Shown here: piece after piece, positions 26,339 through 34,859 of the stretch
Position numbering within the stretch: position 1 is the first letter of the stretch
Layout of the letters: every line of letters starts with the position of its first letter
Source of the DNA: Cryobacterium sp. PAMC25264
Lineage (GTDB): Bacteria; Actinomycetota; Actinomycetes; Actinomycetales; Microbacteriaceae
Direction of reading: 5' to 3'
Length of the DNA: 64,000 bases
Assembly: GCF_019443325.1 (NCBI RefSeq)
Contig: NZ_CP080383.1
Span: 2,356,001 to 2,420,000 of the forward strand
The notes under the pieces: generated by a model
Seen by the model: only the letters and a program-made list of their open reading frames with translations
Databases searched by the model: none
Told to the model about the DNA's origin: nothing
Made by a program: the position numbers and the translations under genes

Positions 26339-27511
26339 GTGGGGTGGACGGTTGCAAATACGGAGTACAGCACGGCGAGCCTGCAGACCGCAGCGCTCAC
26401 CGAGCGGGTGAAGCGCCGGGACGTGCGGGAGTTCTACCGACCGTTCGCAGCTCGATATCCAACGGTGCGAAACCGGTACCTCCGGGTGCAGCGGGGGGCC
26501 ATGTTGTTCGGTAGCAGTGTGGCGCTCCTCGGGACGCTCCTCATGGCCTTGGGCTCAATCCGTGAAATTTACGTCGGCGGGCTCAACGGTGACGGAGATC
26601 TCGTGCCGATGGCACTCAACGGCGTGTGGATACTCGGCCTCGGCATCCTGTTCACGTGGTCCTTCAGGCGCCTGTCGACGCGTCGGGGCACTCCGAGCAG
26701 GCACTACAGGCTCGCCCGGTTCGCGGCCGACAATGGCCTGAGTTACGAGTCCGGGCCGGTCATCGTGACGCATGTGAAACCCTGGGCGGACCGCGGCGTC
26801 CTCAGGCTCACCCGGGTGATGCGGCCCGTCTCGCAGCGCTCGATCGAATTCGCCAACTATGAGCTGCGTGCTGGAGCGGCCGGCACCGGTGGTGCCCGGT
26901 TCGGCGGTTTCTGCGCGGTTAGGCTGAGCACCCGCCTGCCGCACATCCTGCTGCGCGCCCAGGACGGCCCGGCCGACCAATTCACGCTGGCGGCGCTGCC
27001 CGATCGCGCGCAGCGGCTCTCCCTGGAGGGCGACTTCGACGACCACTTCACCCTGTATTGCCCCGAGGAGTACGAGCGGGATGCGCTGTACCTCTTCACG
27101 CCGGATGTGATGGCGCGCCTGATCGACCGTGTGCACGGGTTCGATGTCGAGATCATCGACGACTGGCTGTTTTTCGTGAGCAGCCGAGACGTGGTCACTC
27201 TCGACCCTCTCGCTTGGCAGGGACTCTACGATGCGGTGGCCGCTCTGAGCGACAAGATCGGCCGGTGGGAGCGCTGGCGAGATGACCGACTGCCGTCGGT
27301 GCCGAGAGTGCCGGCCAGTGCCGATGCGGTTGCCGAGAATGCCGCCGGGCTGATCGCTCGCGGGGTGAAGCCCAGCGCGGCCGGTTCGCGGCGGGTCGCC
27401 AAGCCGGGCCGGCGGCTGAGGATGCGCCTCGCGGCCGGTGACCTCATCGGGATGATCGCATTCGGATTGCTGATGATCGGCGCCGTGGTGACGATCTTCT
27501 ACTCACTCTGA
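26339..27511 (+). CDS. Membrane protein of unknown function (DUF3137-like), paralogue 1
   Basis: About 390 aa from GTG 26339; an upstream TTG at 26318 is also possible and neither has a clear Shine-Dalgarno site. Two hydrophobic segments near residues 60-80 and 95-110, and one at the C-terminus. The long soluble middle ends with RLSLEGDFDDHFTLYCPEEYERDALYLFTPDVMARLID and GFDVEIIDDWLFFV, which resembles the fold logic of DUF3137 proteins (a strand-rich domain ending in a LLTPxxM-like motif). It is highly similar to the gene at 40431-41714 but lacks that copy's Ala/Gly-rich repeat. Function unknown. Confidence 0.75.
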   Translation: MGWTVANTEYSTASLQTAALTERVKRRDVREFYRPFAARYPTVRNRYLRVQRGAMLFGSSVALLGTLLMALGSIREIYVGGLNGDGDLVPMALNGVWILGLGILFTWSFRRLSTRRGTPSRHYRLARFAADNGLSYESGPVIVTHVKPWADRGVLRLTRVMRPVSQRSIEFANYELRAGAAGTGGARFGGFCAVRLSTRLPHILLRAQDGPADQFTLAALPDRAQRLSLEGDFDDHFTLYCPEEYERDALYLFTPDVMARLIDRVHGFDVEIIDDWLFFVSSRDVVTLDPLAWQGLYDAVAALSDKIGRWERWRDDRLPSVPRVPASADAVAENAAGLIARGVKPSAAGSRRVAKPGRRLRMRLAAGDLIGMIAFGLLMIGAVVTIFYSL

Positions 27512-27581
27512 TCCCCACGCCGGTGAGTGGCCTGGTGCTCCTAGTGCACGCGGCCCGGAAGACGGCGTTCGACGGGGATCG

Positions 27582-28184
27582 CTAGATCCAGCCCTGCTCC
27601 CACGCGGCCGCCGCGGCCGCCGTGCGCGAGTCGGCGGCAAGCTTGGCCATGGCCGCGGAAATGTGGTTGCGCACCGTCCCGTGCGCGAGGCCGAGCTGCT
27701 TGGCGATGTGCCGGGTGGCCAGGCCGTCCCGGGCCAGCCGGAGCACGTCCACCTCGCGGGGCGTGAGCGGGTTCTCCTCCTCGGTGAGCGCCGCGGTGGC
27801 CAGACGCGCGTCGATGTACCGCTCGCCAGCAGCAACCGAACGGATGATCGTGGCCAACTCCGACGCCGGGGTGGACTTGGGCACGAAGCCGCGCACCCGG
27901 GCGGCGAGCGCGCGTTTCAGGGTACCGGGCCGGGCATGCCGGGTGACGATGATGACCTGCGTGTCCACCAGGCGCAGCAGCCGGTGGGCGGCATCGATGC
28001 CGTCGAGCCGGGGCATTTCCAGGTCGAGCAGCATGATGGTGGGGCGGTGTGCGATCGCCGCCGCCACCGCTGCCTCCCCGTCGGCGACGTCGGCGACGAC
28101 CTCGAGGTCGGGTTCGAGCGAGAGCAACGCCACGAGGGCTCCGCGGATGAGTTCCTCGTCATCGGCGATCACCACCCGGATCAT
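27582..28184 (-). CDS. LuxR-type response regulator
   Basis: 200 aa. The receiver domain has acidic residues DDEE (9-12), the phospho-acceptor in MLLDLEMPRLDG (Asp near 55) and the switch Lys in FVPKSTPA. The C-terminal NarL/LuxR helix-turn-helix is complete (LTPREVDVLRLARDGLATRHIAKQLGLAHGTVRNHISAAMAKL). It overlaps the histidine kinase by 4 bp and is the last gene of a three-gene operon starting with a membrane-anchored hydrolase. Confidence 0.95.
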   Translation of the reverse strand: MIRVVIADDEELIRGALVALLSLEPDLEVVADVADGEAAVAAAIAHRPTIMLLDLEMPRLDGIDAAHRLLRLVDTQVIIVTRHARPGTLKRALAARVRGFVPKSTPASELATIIRSVAAGERYIDARLATAALTEEENPLTPREVDVLRLARDGLATRHIAKQLGLAHGTVRNHISAAMAKLAADSRTAAAAAAWEQGWI

Positions 28185-29458
28185 CGGCCGGCCTCCCGTC
28201 CGGTCGGTGCTGCGGCCGGGACTCGGCCGTCGGCGGGCATGCCGTGGTCAGGAGTGCAGGCCTGCGCCGGGTCGGGGGCGGCGGCATCCGTCGTGGGCAC
28301 CCGCACCACCAGCGTGAAGATATCGTCGGTGCGGGTGGTCTCGACCGTGCCGTGTTGCCCGGCGACGCGATGGGCAAGGCCAGAGAGGCCCGTTCCGCCG
28401 GGCCGCACGGCTCCGGCAGCGTTGTTGCTCACCGTCAACCGGTACTCCTCCGTATCCGCGAGCACCAGCTCGATCGTGGCCTCGGTGGCCCGACTGTGCC
28501 GGAGCACATTCGTGGCCGCCTCCCGGATCGCGACGGCGAACACGGCACCCATCGCGGTGGGCATGCCGGGCGTTTCGATGCGGGCCTCGCAGCGGATGCC
28601 CGCGGAGCGCAGCACCGCCGCGGCGTTCCGCACCTCCACGGCCACGGTGACCGTGCGGTAGTCGTTCACGACCGCGCGGGTGTCGTCGAGGGCCGCTTGC
28701 GCGATCACCCGAATGTCGGCGATCTCGCGGGCGGCCTGCTCGGGACGTGCGGTGAGCAGCCGTTCGGCCAGCTCGCTCTTCAAGGCGATCACCTGCAGGT
28801 TGTGGCCCTGGATGTCGTGCAGGTCCGTGGCGAACCGGAGTCGCTCCTTCGCCACCGCGAGCTCGGCCGCGGTCTGCCGGGCCTGCTCCAGCCGGAGCAC
28901 CACCTGCAACGCCCAGACCGCGCTCAATGGCATCAGCGTGAACAGCGCGAGGGTGCCGAGCACGATGAGGTCGGCCGTGTCGTCGGTGCCGGCCGAGGCG
29001 ACGCGGGCTGGGGAGGCGAGGAGGCCGATCAGACCGCCGCCGACGATGACCGCGTTGGTGCCGAGCACCACCGCAACTTTCCACCATCCGTGCACCAGAC
29101 AGCTGAGCACCCCGCCGGCCAACGCGAACAGGAACGCCCAGCCCCACCCCGCGAACGGGGCCGGCACCGCCAGCAGCCACGCCACGCCGCTGGCACCGAT
29201 CAGGGCGAGCACGAGCGGATGCGTGGGCGCGGCCTCGCCCGACACCCGGAGTAGCAGCGGAATGGCGGCAAGCGCGGCGGCGACGGCGGCCAGTGTGAGC
29301 GCCGAGAGCAGGATCATCCGCGGCGTCGGGGGCAGGTTGACCCCCAACAGAAGCTGCACGAAGCCGCCGACGAGCACCACGACCCCGAGCGTCAGCACGG
29401 TGGAGCGGCGCATCATGCGCAGGTCGGCGGTGGGCGCGGCCTGCGAGGTGGGCGTCAT
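28181..29458 (-). CDS. DesK-type sensor histidine kinase
   Basis: 425 aa. Several hydrophobic segments in residues 20-190, then a coiled dimerisation helix and the HisKA_3 box DLHDIQGHNLQVIALKSELAERLL with the phosphorylated His. The ATPase domain has REAATNVLRHSRAT (N box) and GGTGLSGLAHRVAGQHG (G box). The C-terminal 40 residues are Ala/Pro-rich and have no visible role. The partner is the LuxR regulator overlapping it by 4 bp. The signal is unknown; DesK relatives sense membrane state. Its start is 4 bp after the hydrolase stop. Confidence 0.93.
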   Translation of the reverse strand: MTPTSQAAPTADLRMMRRSTVLTLGVVVLVGGFVQLLLGVNLPPTPRMILLSALTLAAVAAALAAIPLLLRVSGEAAPTHPLVLALIGASGVAWLLAVPAPFAGWGWAFLFALAGGVLSCLVHGWWKVAVVLGTNAVIVGGGLIGLLASPARVASAGTDDTADLIVLGTLALFTLMPLSAVWALQVVLRLEQARQTAAELAVAKERLRFATDLHDIQGHNLQVIALKSELAERLLTARPEQAAREIADIRVIAQAALDDTRAVVNDYRTVTVAVEVRNAAAVLRSAGIRCEARIETPGMPTAMGAVFAVAIREAATNVLRHSRATEATIELVLADTEEYRLTVSNNAAGAVRPGGTGLSGLAHRVAGQHGTVETTRTDDIFTLVVRVPTTDAAAPDPAQACTPDHGMPADGRVPAAAPTGREAGR

Positions 29459-29462
29459 GGTC

Positions 29463-30407
29463 TCAGCGTATCGACAGCGTCGCGAGGAAGTCCGTGGTGT
29501 CGCGGGCGATCTCGGGCGAGAGGGTGTGGTGGAGGTAGTGGTCGCCGGTGAGAGGGATCACCTGGCCGGTGTCGACGCTCGCGGCCTGCTTGTCGTGCAG
29601 GGCCACCCAACCGTCCACATCGGTGTCGTTGGAGCGCACGAAGAGCAGCACCGGGAGGTCGGCGGGGAAGGTCTGCCCGCTGACCACGGCGAAGTTGGCG
29701 GGGGTGTTGTCCATCTCGTTCACGAGTGTCGGGGCCGCCGAATTCTTGCTGCTGAGCAGCTTCATCTGCGCGATGGTCTGCTCGTCGTAGGGCAGACCCA
29801 GGTAGGGGTCGGGCGCCAGGGAGGTGAGGGCCCGGGTGATGCCCAGGGTGCTCAGCGTCGAGATCAGGCCGGCCGGAATCGGCTCGCCGGCGCCGGGCTG
29901 GTCGGGCACGCTGCTGTCGATGCCGACGAACGCGACGAGTTCGTCCGCGTAGGCGGCGCTGTAGGTGAGGGCGTAGATGCCGGCGATGGAGTGACCCATC
30001 AGCACGTACCGGTCTACGTCGAGGTACTGCAGCGCCTCGTGCACCTCCCGGGTGATGTTCGCGGCGGTGCGCGGGGTGTCGGTTTGGTCGCTGAGACCGG
30101 TGCCGAACGGCTCGACCGCCACCACCCGGTAGGTGTCGTCGAGTTCGTCGATCAGGGGCTGGAAGTCGAGTCCGGGAGCGGCGGTGCCGAGTCCGGGCAG
30201 CAGCACGACGGTCTGGTCGCCGTCGCCGCTCTGCACCACGTTCATCTCTTTGCCGTCGACGGGAACCCGCTGCCCGTAGTCGGTGATCGCGGAGGCTTCG
30301 GAGGCAGTGGCGACGGCGTTGACCACGGCGGTCGTGGCCACGAGCAGCACCGGAATCGCCACGAGCACGCCGAGGGTAGTGAGCGCGATGCGCAGGGGTT
30401 TCTTCAT
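29463..30407 (-). CDS. Membrane-anchored alpha/beta hydrolase
   Basis: 314 aa when started at ATG 30407 (MKKPLRIALTTLGVLVA); an upstream in-frame start would add a Pro-rich run without signal features. One N-terminal hydrophobic helix anchors it. The alpha/beta hydrolase fold shows VVLLPGLGTAAPG, nucleophile elbow MGHSIAGIYALTYS, and the C-terminal DHYLHH with the likely catalytic His. It lies 4 bp upstream of the histidine kinase gene in the same operon, so it may generate or respond to the signal of this two-component system, or be its target under shared control. Substrate unknown. Confidence 0.82.
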   Translation of the reverse strand: MKKPLRIALTTLGVLVAIPVLLVATTAVVNAVATASEASAITDYGQRVPVDGKEMNVVQSGDGDQTVVLLPGLGTAAPGLDFQPLIDELDDTYRVVAVEPFGTGLSDQTDTPRTAANITREVHEALQYLDVDRYVLMGHSIAGIYALTYSAAYADELVAFVGIDSSVPDQPGAGEPIPAGLISTLSTLGITRALTSLAPDPYLGLPYDEQTIAQMKLLSSKNSAAPTLVNEMDNTPANFAVVSGQTFPADLPVLLFVRSNDTDVDGWVALHDKQAASVDTGQVIPLTGDHYLHHTLSPEIARDTTDFLATLSIR

Positions 30408-30512
30408 GGGGACTCGTCTCGGTTGGCCGGGCGGCGGGGATCGCTGCGGCGGTGTGAGACCAGCCAATCAATCCCGGGTGGCGCCCGGAAGTGCCTGGGT
30501 GTCATCGCTGGC

Positions 30513-30528
30513 CGTGACAGGTGTCACG
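30513..30528. promoter_or_regulatory. Candidate operator palindrome
   Basis: CGTGACAGGTGTCACG is a perfect 7-2-7 inverted repeat about 105 bp upstream of the hydrolase-kinase-regulator operon and 285 bp upstream of the haloperoxidase gene. It could bind the LuxR-type regulator or another dimeric factor. Confidence 0.45.
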
Positions 30529-30548
30529 GTTGGGTGCGCCTGTCTCGT

Positions 30549-30616
30549 GGGAAAAAGTGAGATGAGAAGGACGGAATCCGGGATTCGGTCCTATTTTGCG
30601 AACTATCTCCCGATAA
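30549..30616. repeat. Intergenic hairpin repeat, family 1 copy E
   Basis: Left arm GGGAAAAAGTGAG resembles copy B; the right arm GCGAACTATCTCCC resembles copy A, so the outer arms do not pair. The inner stem AGGAC...GAATCC/GGATTC...GTCCT is strong. Confidence 0.65.
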
Positions 30617-30813
30617 ACGTGCGTCACAGGGCAGCTTTCCCGGATGTTGCCCGTCGCGTCGGCATCCATTCACACTCAGGGGGTGTGGAAGCAGCGGACT
30701 CCCACGTACGGTGGTTTCACCCGACCCGTGGAGCCACGCGGGCCAGCAGTTCACCGCCTCAGCAACGTTCATCTGACCGATACCGCACGTACTGCCTAAG
30801 GAGAACACGAACA

Positions 30814-31635
30814 ATGCCTTACTTCACCACCTCAGACGGAACCGAGATCTACTACACCGAACAGGGCACCGGCCAGCCCGTGCTGCTCAGCCACGGCTGG
30901 CCGCTGTCGTCGGACGCCTGGCAGGTCGAGCTCAAGCTGCTGGCGGATGCCGGCTACCGCGCCATCGCGCACGACCGCCGCGGCCACGGGCGCTCGTCGA
31001 AGACCTACACGGGCAATGACATGGACACCTACGCCAAGGACCTTGCCGAGCTGGTCGAGTCGCTCGACCTCACCAACCTCGTGGTCGTCGGCCACTCCAC
31101 CGGCGGCGGCGAGGTGGTGCGCTACGCCGCCCAGCACGGCAAGGGACGGGTGGCCAAGGTCATCACAGCCGGGGCCGTTCCGCCGCTGATGGTGAAGACC
31201 GACAGCAACCCAGAGGGCACTCCGATCGAGGCGTTCGACGGCATCCGTGCCGGGGTGCTCAAGGACCGCTCGCAGTTCTACCAGGACCTCAGCGAGGCGT
31301 TCTTCGGCGCCAACCGGGACGGGTCGAATGTGTCGCAAGGCGCGAAGGATGACTTCTGGCGCCAGGGGATGCTGGTGAACCTCGCCGCGGCGTTTGACTG
31401 CGTGAAGGCGTTCTCGGAGACCGACTTCACCGAGGACCTCAAGGCGCTGGATGTGCCGATCTTCATCGCGCACGGCGACGACGACCAGATCGTGCCGATC
31501 GCCGCGGCCGCGCTGAAGTCGGCTGAGCTGGTGAAGCACGGCACCCTGAAGATCTACGGGGGCGCCCCGCACGGTGTGTACGGCGACTACCAGGACGAGT
31601 TCGACGAGGACATGCTGGCGTTCATCGCGGAGTAG
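30814..31635 (+). CDS. Non-heme haloperoxidase-like alpha/beta hydrolase
   Basis: 273 aa from ATG 30814, preceded by AAGGAG. It matches the cofactor-free chloroperoxidase/arylesterase family almost throughout: HGWPLSSDAW (oxyanion hole), RAIAHDRRGHGRS, nucleophile GHSTGGGEVVRYAAQHG (Ser near residue 96), VVAVP-type acid region HGDDDQIVP, and the catalytic His in YGGAPHGV. Members hydrolyse esters and, with acetate and peroxide, halogenate; the natural substrate is usually unknown. It stands alone, facing the hydrolase-kinase operon across a long intergenic region. Confidence 0.92.
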   Translation: MPYFTTSDGTEIYYTEQGTGQPVLLSHGWPLSSDAWQVELKLLADAGYRAIAHDRRGHGRSSKTYTGNDMDTYAKDLAELVESLDLTNLVVVGHSTGGGEVVRYAAQHGKGRVAKVITAGAVPPLMVKTDSNPEGTPIEAFDGIRAGVLKDRSQFYQDLSEAFFGANRDGSNVSQGAKDDFWRQGMLVNLAAAFDCVKAFSETDFTEDLKALDVPIFIAHGDDDQIVPIAAAALKSAELVKHGTLKIYGGAPHGVYGDYQDEFDEDMLAFIAE

Positions 31636-31760
31636 GCGTTCGGCCGGCTCGCCCCGTCGACCGAGACCGCTGGTCGAGCCTGTCGACACCCGGCGAGGCA
31701 GCCGCGTCCGCAGGTCGGCTCACGAGGTCTCCTAAGGAAGTGCGCTTCCGCCGACCACCC

Positions 31761-31830
31761 GGGCGCGAAGCGCCCCCACAGCTCGACAAGCTCGACCGAC
31801 TAGGGGCTGGCTCGACCGGCTAGGGGCTGG
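31761..31830. repeat. Short repeats between haloperoxidase and HAD genes
   Basis: GGGCGC-GAA-GCGCCC (31761-31775) is a perfect hairpin. Next to it are two tandem 20-bp copies of CTCGACCGRCTAGGGGCTGG (31791-31810, 31811-31830). Words such as CTCGACAAGCTCGACC recur in other gaps (37860, 46980-47180). Possible terminator region for the two convergent genes. Confidence 0.5.
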
Positions 31831-31856
31831 CCCGGCCGCCGAGGCACGGAGCCGGG

Positions 31857-32519
31857 TTAGGCGCTCAGGCCCAGCTCCTCGAGGCGGTCGAGGATCTCGT
31901 CGGTGCCTCCGAAGACACTCCAGGCACCCGCGTCGGTGAGCAGATCACCGGCGATCCCGCCGGACAGCACTCCGAGCGAGCGCACCCGGGCGCGAGCCGC
32001 GGCCTCGATATCCCAGACCGAGTCGCCGATGAACAGTGCCTCGGCGGGCTCGACGCCAGCTCGCTCGAGGGCCAGCTTGACGATGTCGGGGTCGGGCTTG
32101 GCCACAGCCACGTCATCGGAGTTGGTGGTCGCGTGGATGGCCTCATCGGAATCGAGCAGATCGAGCAGGATGTTCAGCTCCTCCTCGGGCGCCGAGGCGG
32201 CGAGCACCACGATGACACCCCGCTTGGCCAGGGCCGACAGCAGCTCTCGTGCCTGCGGGAAGACGCGCAACCGGGGCGCGAGTTCCTGGTAATTCGCGGC
32301 GTGCAACTCCTTCGCCCGGCTCACCCAGTCGTCCGGCCGCTCCCCCACCAGCGACGACAGCAGTTGGCCGGCATCCTGGCCGATCGACCGGTGGATGCGC
32401 CACGCCTCGACGTCGGTGTCGAGCGTCTGGAAGGCGCGCTGCCAGGCATCGATGTGCAGGTAATTGGAGTCGACCAGGGTGCCGTCGATGTCGAAGAGCA
32501 CTGCCTTCGCCGGGCTCAT
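31857..32519 (-). CDS. HAD-family phosphatase/hydrolase
   Basis: 220 aa. The four HAD motifs are clear: I, FDIDGTLVDSN (nucleophile Asp10 and Asp12 region); II, VVLAASAP; III, AVAKPDPDIV with the Lys; IV, LFIGDSVWDIEAA. The cap is the helical type I of beta-phosphoglucomutase/phosphoglycolate phosphatase-like enzymes (NYLHIDAWQRAF). Substrate unknown. It overlaps the F420-type oxidoreductase upstream by 4 bp and so is co-translated with it. Confidence 0.9.
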   Translation of the reverse strand: MSPAKAVLFDIDGTLVDSNYLHIDAWQRAFQTLDTDVEAWRIHRSIGQDAGQLLSSLVGERPDDWVSRAKELHAANYQELAPRLRVFPQARELLSALAKRGVIVVLAASAPEEELNILLDLLDSDEAIHATTNSDDVAVAKPDPDIVKLALERAGVEPAEALFIGDSVWDIEAAARARVRSLGVLSGGIAGDLLTDAGAWSVFGGTDEILDRLEELGLSA

Positions 32520-33481
32520 CGGGCACCGCCGTCGAGCAGCCGGGGCCGCAGCTCCTGCTCGAAGAAGTCGAAGAAGCCGTCTTGGTCGGGGCCGGCGTTC
32601 ATGAGGGCGATGTGGTCGAAGCCGGCATCCGTGAACTGGCCGATCACCTCGAGGTGCCGCTCCACGTCCGGGCCGCAGGCGAACTGCTCACGTATGTCGT
32701 TCTCACGCACCGTGGCGGCTGCGGCCTCGAAGTTCACCGGGTTCGGCAGCTCGCTCATCACCTTCCAACCGCCCAGCGCCCACGAGTTGGTGGCGTGCGC
32801 GGCTTTCACAGCGGCGTCTTCGGTGGGCGCCCAGGCCAGCGGAGCCTCGGCGAAGAGCGGACCGGTGCCGCCGGCATCGCGGTAGCCGGTGACCAGGTCG
32901 GCCTTGGGCTCGGTGGCGAAGAGCCCGTCGCCGTGCTCGGCGGCGAGCGCCACGGACTTCGGGCCGCTGACCGCCACGGCCATGGTGGGCAGCACGTCAG
33001 GCAGGTCGAAGATGCGGGCGTCCTCGAGCTTGAGGTAGCGACCGTCGTAGTTCTGATAGCCGCCCTGCCAGAGCAGACGGATGATGTCCAGCGCTTCGTT
33101 GAAGGTGGCATGCCTCTCGTGGATGCCGGGGAAGCCGCGGCCCACGATGTGCTCGTTCAGGCGCTCGCCCGAGCCGACGCCGAGGGTGAAACGGCCGTCG
33201 GAGAGCAGCGCGAGAGTGGCCGCGGCCTGCGCGATGATCGCCGGGTGGTAGCGCACGCTGGGGCAGGTGACCCCGGTGGCGAGCTCCAGGGTGGTGGTCT
33301 TCGCGGCGATGGCGCTGAGCACGTTCCAGACGAAGGGCGAGTGGCCCTGGGCCTCGACCCAGGGGTGGAAGTGGTCGCTCATCTCCACAAAATCAAAGCC
33401 GGCCTGCTCGGCGCGTACGGCTTGGCGCACGAGTTCTTGGGGTCCGAATGCCTCGGCGATCAGCTTGTATCCGATTTTCAT
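32516..33481 (-). CDS. LLM-class F420-dependent oxidoreductase
   Basis: 321 aa. It belongs to the luciferase-like monooxygenase fold and to the branch related to F420-dependent glucose-6-phosphate dehydrogenase: MKIGYKLIAEAFGPQELVRQAVRAEQAGFDFVEMSDHFHPW, GVTCPSVRYHPAIIAQAAATLALLSDGRFTLGVGSGERLNEH, and VAVSGPKSVALAAEHGDGL. These contain the SDHFHPW and GSGE motifs that line the deazaflavin site. It reduces or oxidises an unknown substrate with coenzyme F420, a cofactor of many actinobacteria. The HAD gene follows with a 4-bp overlap. Confidence 0.88.
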   Translation of the reverse strand: MKIGYKLIAEAFGPQELVRQAVRAEQAGFDFVEMSDHFHPWVEAQGHSPFVWNVLSAIAAKTTTLELATGVTCPSVRYHPAIIAQAAATLALLSDGRFTLGVGSGERLNEHIVGRGFPGIHERHATFNEALDIIRLLWQGGYQNYDGRYLKLEDARIFDLPDVLPTMAVAVSGPKSVALAAEHGDGLFATEPKADLVTGYRDAGGTGPLFAEAPLAWAPTEDAAVKAAHATNSWALGGWKVMSELPNPVNFEAAAATVRENDIREQFACGPDVERHLEVIGQFTDAGFDHIALMNAGPDQDGFFDFFEQELRPRLLDGGAR

Positions 33482-33570
33482 CCTTAAACGCTACGCAGCC
33501 GCACCGACAGGGGCAACCCCGTTGCGCAGAGCGCGGCGGGTGGGGTACGCGCAGCGGGTGCGCGTCGAAC

Positions 33571-33643
33571 GATTATCAGGACAACGGTCGTTCTCTAGGA
33601 CCAGATGTGCGATCCCGTCCCAGCAAACGCACTATTTCCCCCC
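33571..33643. repeat. Intergenic hairpin repeat, family 1 copy C
   Basis: Starts GATTATCAGGACAACGGTCG and ends GCACTATTTCCCCCC. The inner GGAC/GTCC can pair; the outer arms do not. It aligns base for base in length with copies A, D and E. Confidence 0.65.
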
Positions 33644-33709
33644 ACAGTGGCGCTCAGTCACCCCGCTCTGCCGTGCCCGCGGACTTGCGCGCGGACAACA
33701 ACCCACTGG

Positions 33710-33728
33710 TAAGGTTAGGCAACCCTTA
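33710..33728. promoter_or_regulatory. DtxR/IdeR iron box
   Basis: TAAGGTTAGGCAACCCTTA agrees at 17 of 19 positions with the IdeR/DtxR consensus TWAGGTTAGSCTAACCTWA, counting W positions. It is 102 bp before the start of an iron-siderophore binding protein. With Fe(II) the regulator would bind here and shut the transporter off. Confidence 0.85.
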
Positions 33729-33830
33729 CGGATGCGCCGGGCTGGACCCCTGCGCGCGGCGGAGGGGCGCGGCATCACAGCGCCGTCGGTCCACTCCCTG
33801 ACCCCCTGCACCACGATCACGAGGAAAACC

Positions 33831-34859
33831 ATGCCCCGCGCATCCGCATTTCTAGCCCTCACGGCCGCCGCCGTTCTCACCCTGGGACTCGCCGCCTGCT
33901 CGTCCCCTGCGGCCGACACCGACTCCGCCGCCGCATCCGGCGATTTCACCCCGATCACCATCGAGCACGCCTTCGGCGAGACCGTGATCGAGACCAAGCC
34001 CGAGCGCGTGGCCACCGTCAACTGGGCCAACCAAGAGGTGCCGCTGGCGCTCGGCGTCGTGCCCGTGGGCATGGCCGCCGCCACCTGGGGCGACGATGAC
34101 GACGACGGAATGCTGCCCTGGGTGAAGGCCAAGCTCGACGAGCTCGACGCCGAGACCCCCGTGCTGTTCGACGAGACCGACGGCATCGACTTCGAAGCCG
34201 TGGCCGACACCAACCCCGACGTGATCCTCGCCGCCTACTCCGGCCTCACCCAGGAGGACTACGACACCCTCAGCGCCATCGCGCCGGTCGTGGCCTACCC
34301 GGAGAACGCCTGGGGCACCTCCTGGCGTGACATGATCTCGCAGAACGCCGCCGGCCTGGGCATGGTCGCCGAGGGCGACGACCTCATCGCCGAACTCGAG
34401 ACCGAGATCGCCGACACCGCCGCGAAGTACCCGTCGCTCGAGGGCAAGACCGTCATGTTCCTCACCCACGTCGACGAGGCCGACCTCAGCGAGGTCAGCT
34501 TCTACACAACGCACGACACCCGCACGATGTTCTTCGACGACCTCGGCATGGTTAGCGCGCCGAGCATCGTCAAGGCCTCCGCCACCACCGACCTGTATTC
34601 GCTCACGCAGAGCGCCGAGCAGGCGGATGCGTTCAACGACGTCGACGTGATCGTCACCTACGGCGGCGCCGACCTGGTTGCCACCCTCGAGGGTGACCCG
34701 CTGCTCTCGCAGATCCCCGCGGTGGCCAACAAGTCCATCGTCAACCTCTCCGGCGACGGCCCCATGGGCACCGCCGCGAACCCCACCCCGCTGTCGATCT
34801 CGTACATCCTCGACGACTACGCGGCGCTGCTCGCCGCTGCGGCCGACAACGCGAAGTGA
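33831..34859 (+). CDS. Iron-siderophore ABC transporter binding lipoprotein
   Basis: 342 aa from ATG 33831 with GAGGA upstream. Lipoprotein signal with lipobox LAAC at Cys22. The body is the FecB/FhuD-type bilobed fold: TIEHAFGETVIETKPERVATVNWANQEVPLALGVVPVG, FEAVADTNPDVILAAYSGLTQEDYDTLSAIAPVV and the second-lobe strands. It captures a ferric siderophore outside the cell and hands it to the two permeases that follow (4-bp overlap). Controlled by the iron box just upstream. Confidence 0.93.
   Translation: MPRASAFLALTAAAVLTLGLAACSSPAADTDSAAASGDFTPITIEHAFGETVIETKPERVATVNWANQEVPLALGVVPVGMAAATWGDDDDDGMLPWVKAKLDELDAETPVLFDETDGIDFEAVADTNPDVILAAYSGLTQEDYDTLSAIAPVVAYPENAWGTSWRDMISQNAAGLGMVAEGDDLIAELETEIADTAAKYPSLEGKTVMFLTHVDEADLSEVSFYTTHDTRTMFFDDLGMVSAPSIVKASATTDLYSLTQSAEQADAFNDVDVIVTYGGADLVATLEGDPLLSQIPAVANKSIVNLSGDGPMGTAANPTPLSISYILDDYAALLAAAADNAK

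Larger units (their letters stand above)
30408..30813. other. Intergenic region upstream of divergent hydrolases
   Basis: 406 bp without a credible gene. It contains the palindrome CGTGACA-GG-TGTCACG (30513-30528), hairpin repeat E (30549-30616), and near the end the Shine-Dalgarno AAGGAG of the haloperoxidase gene. No promoter elements can be named with confidence. Confidence 0.6.
33482..33830. other. Intergenic region before siderophore transporter
   Basis: 349 bp. Holds hairpin repeat C (33571-33643) and the iron box (33710-33728). No gene seen; the promoter of the transporter operon must lie around the iron box. Confidence 0.6.
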
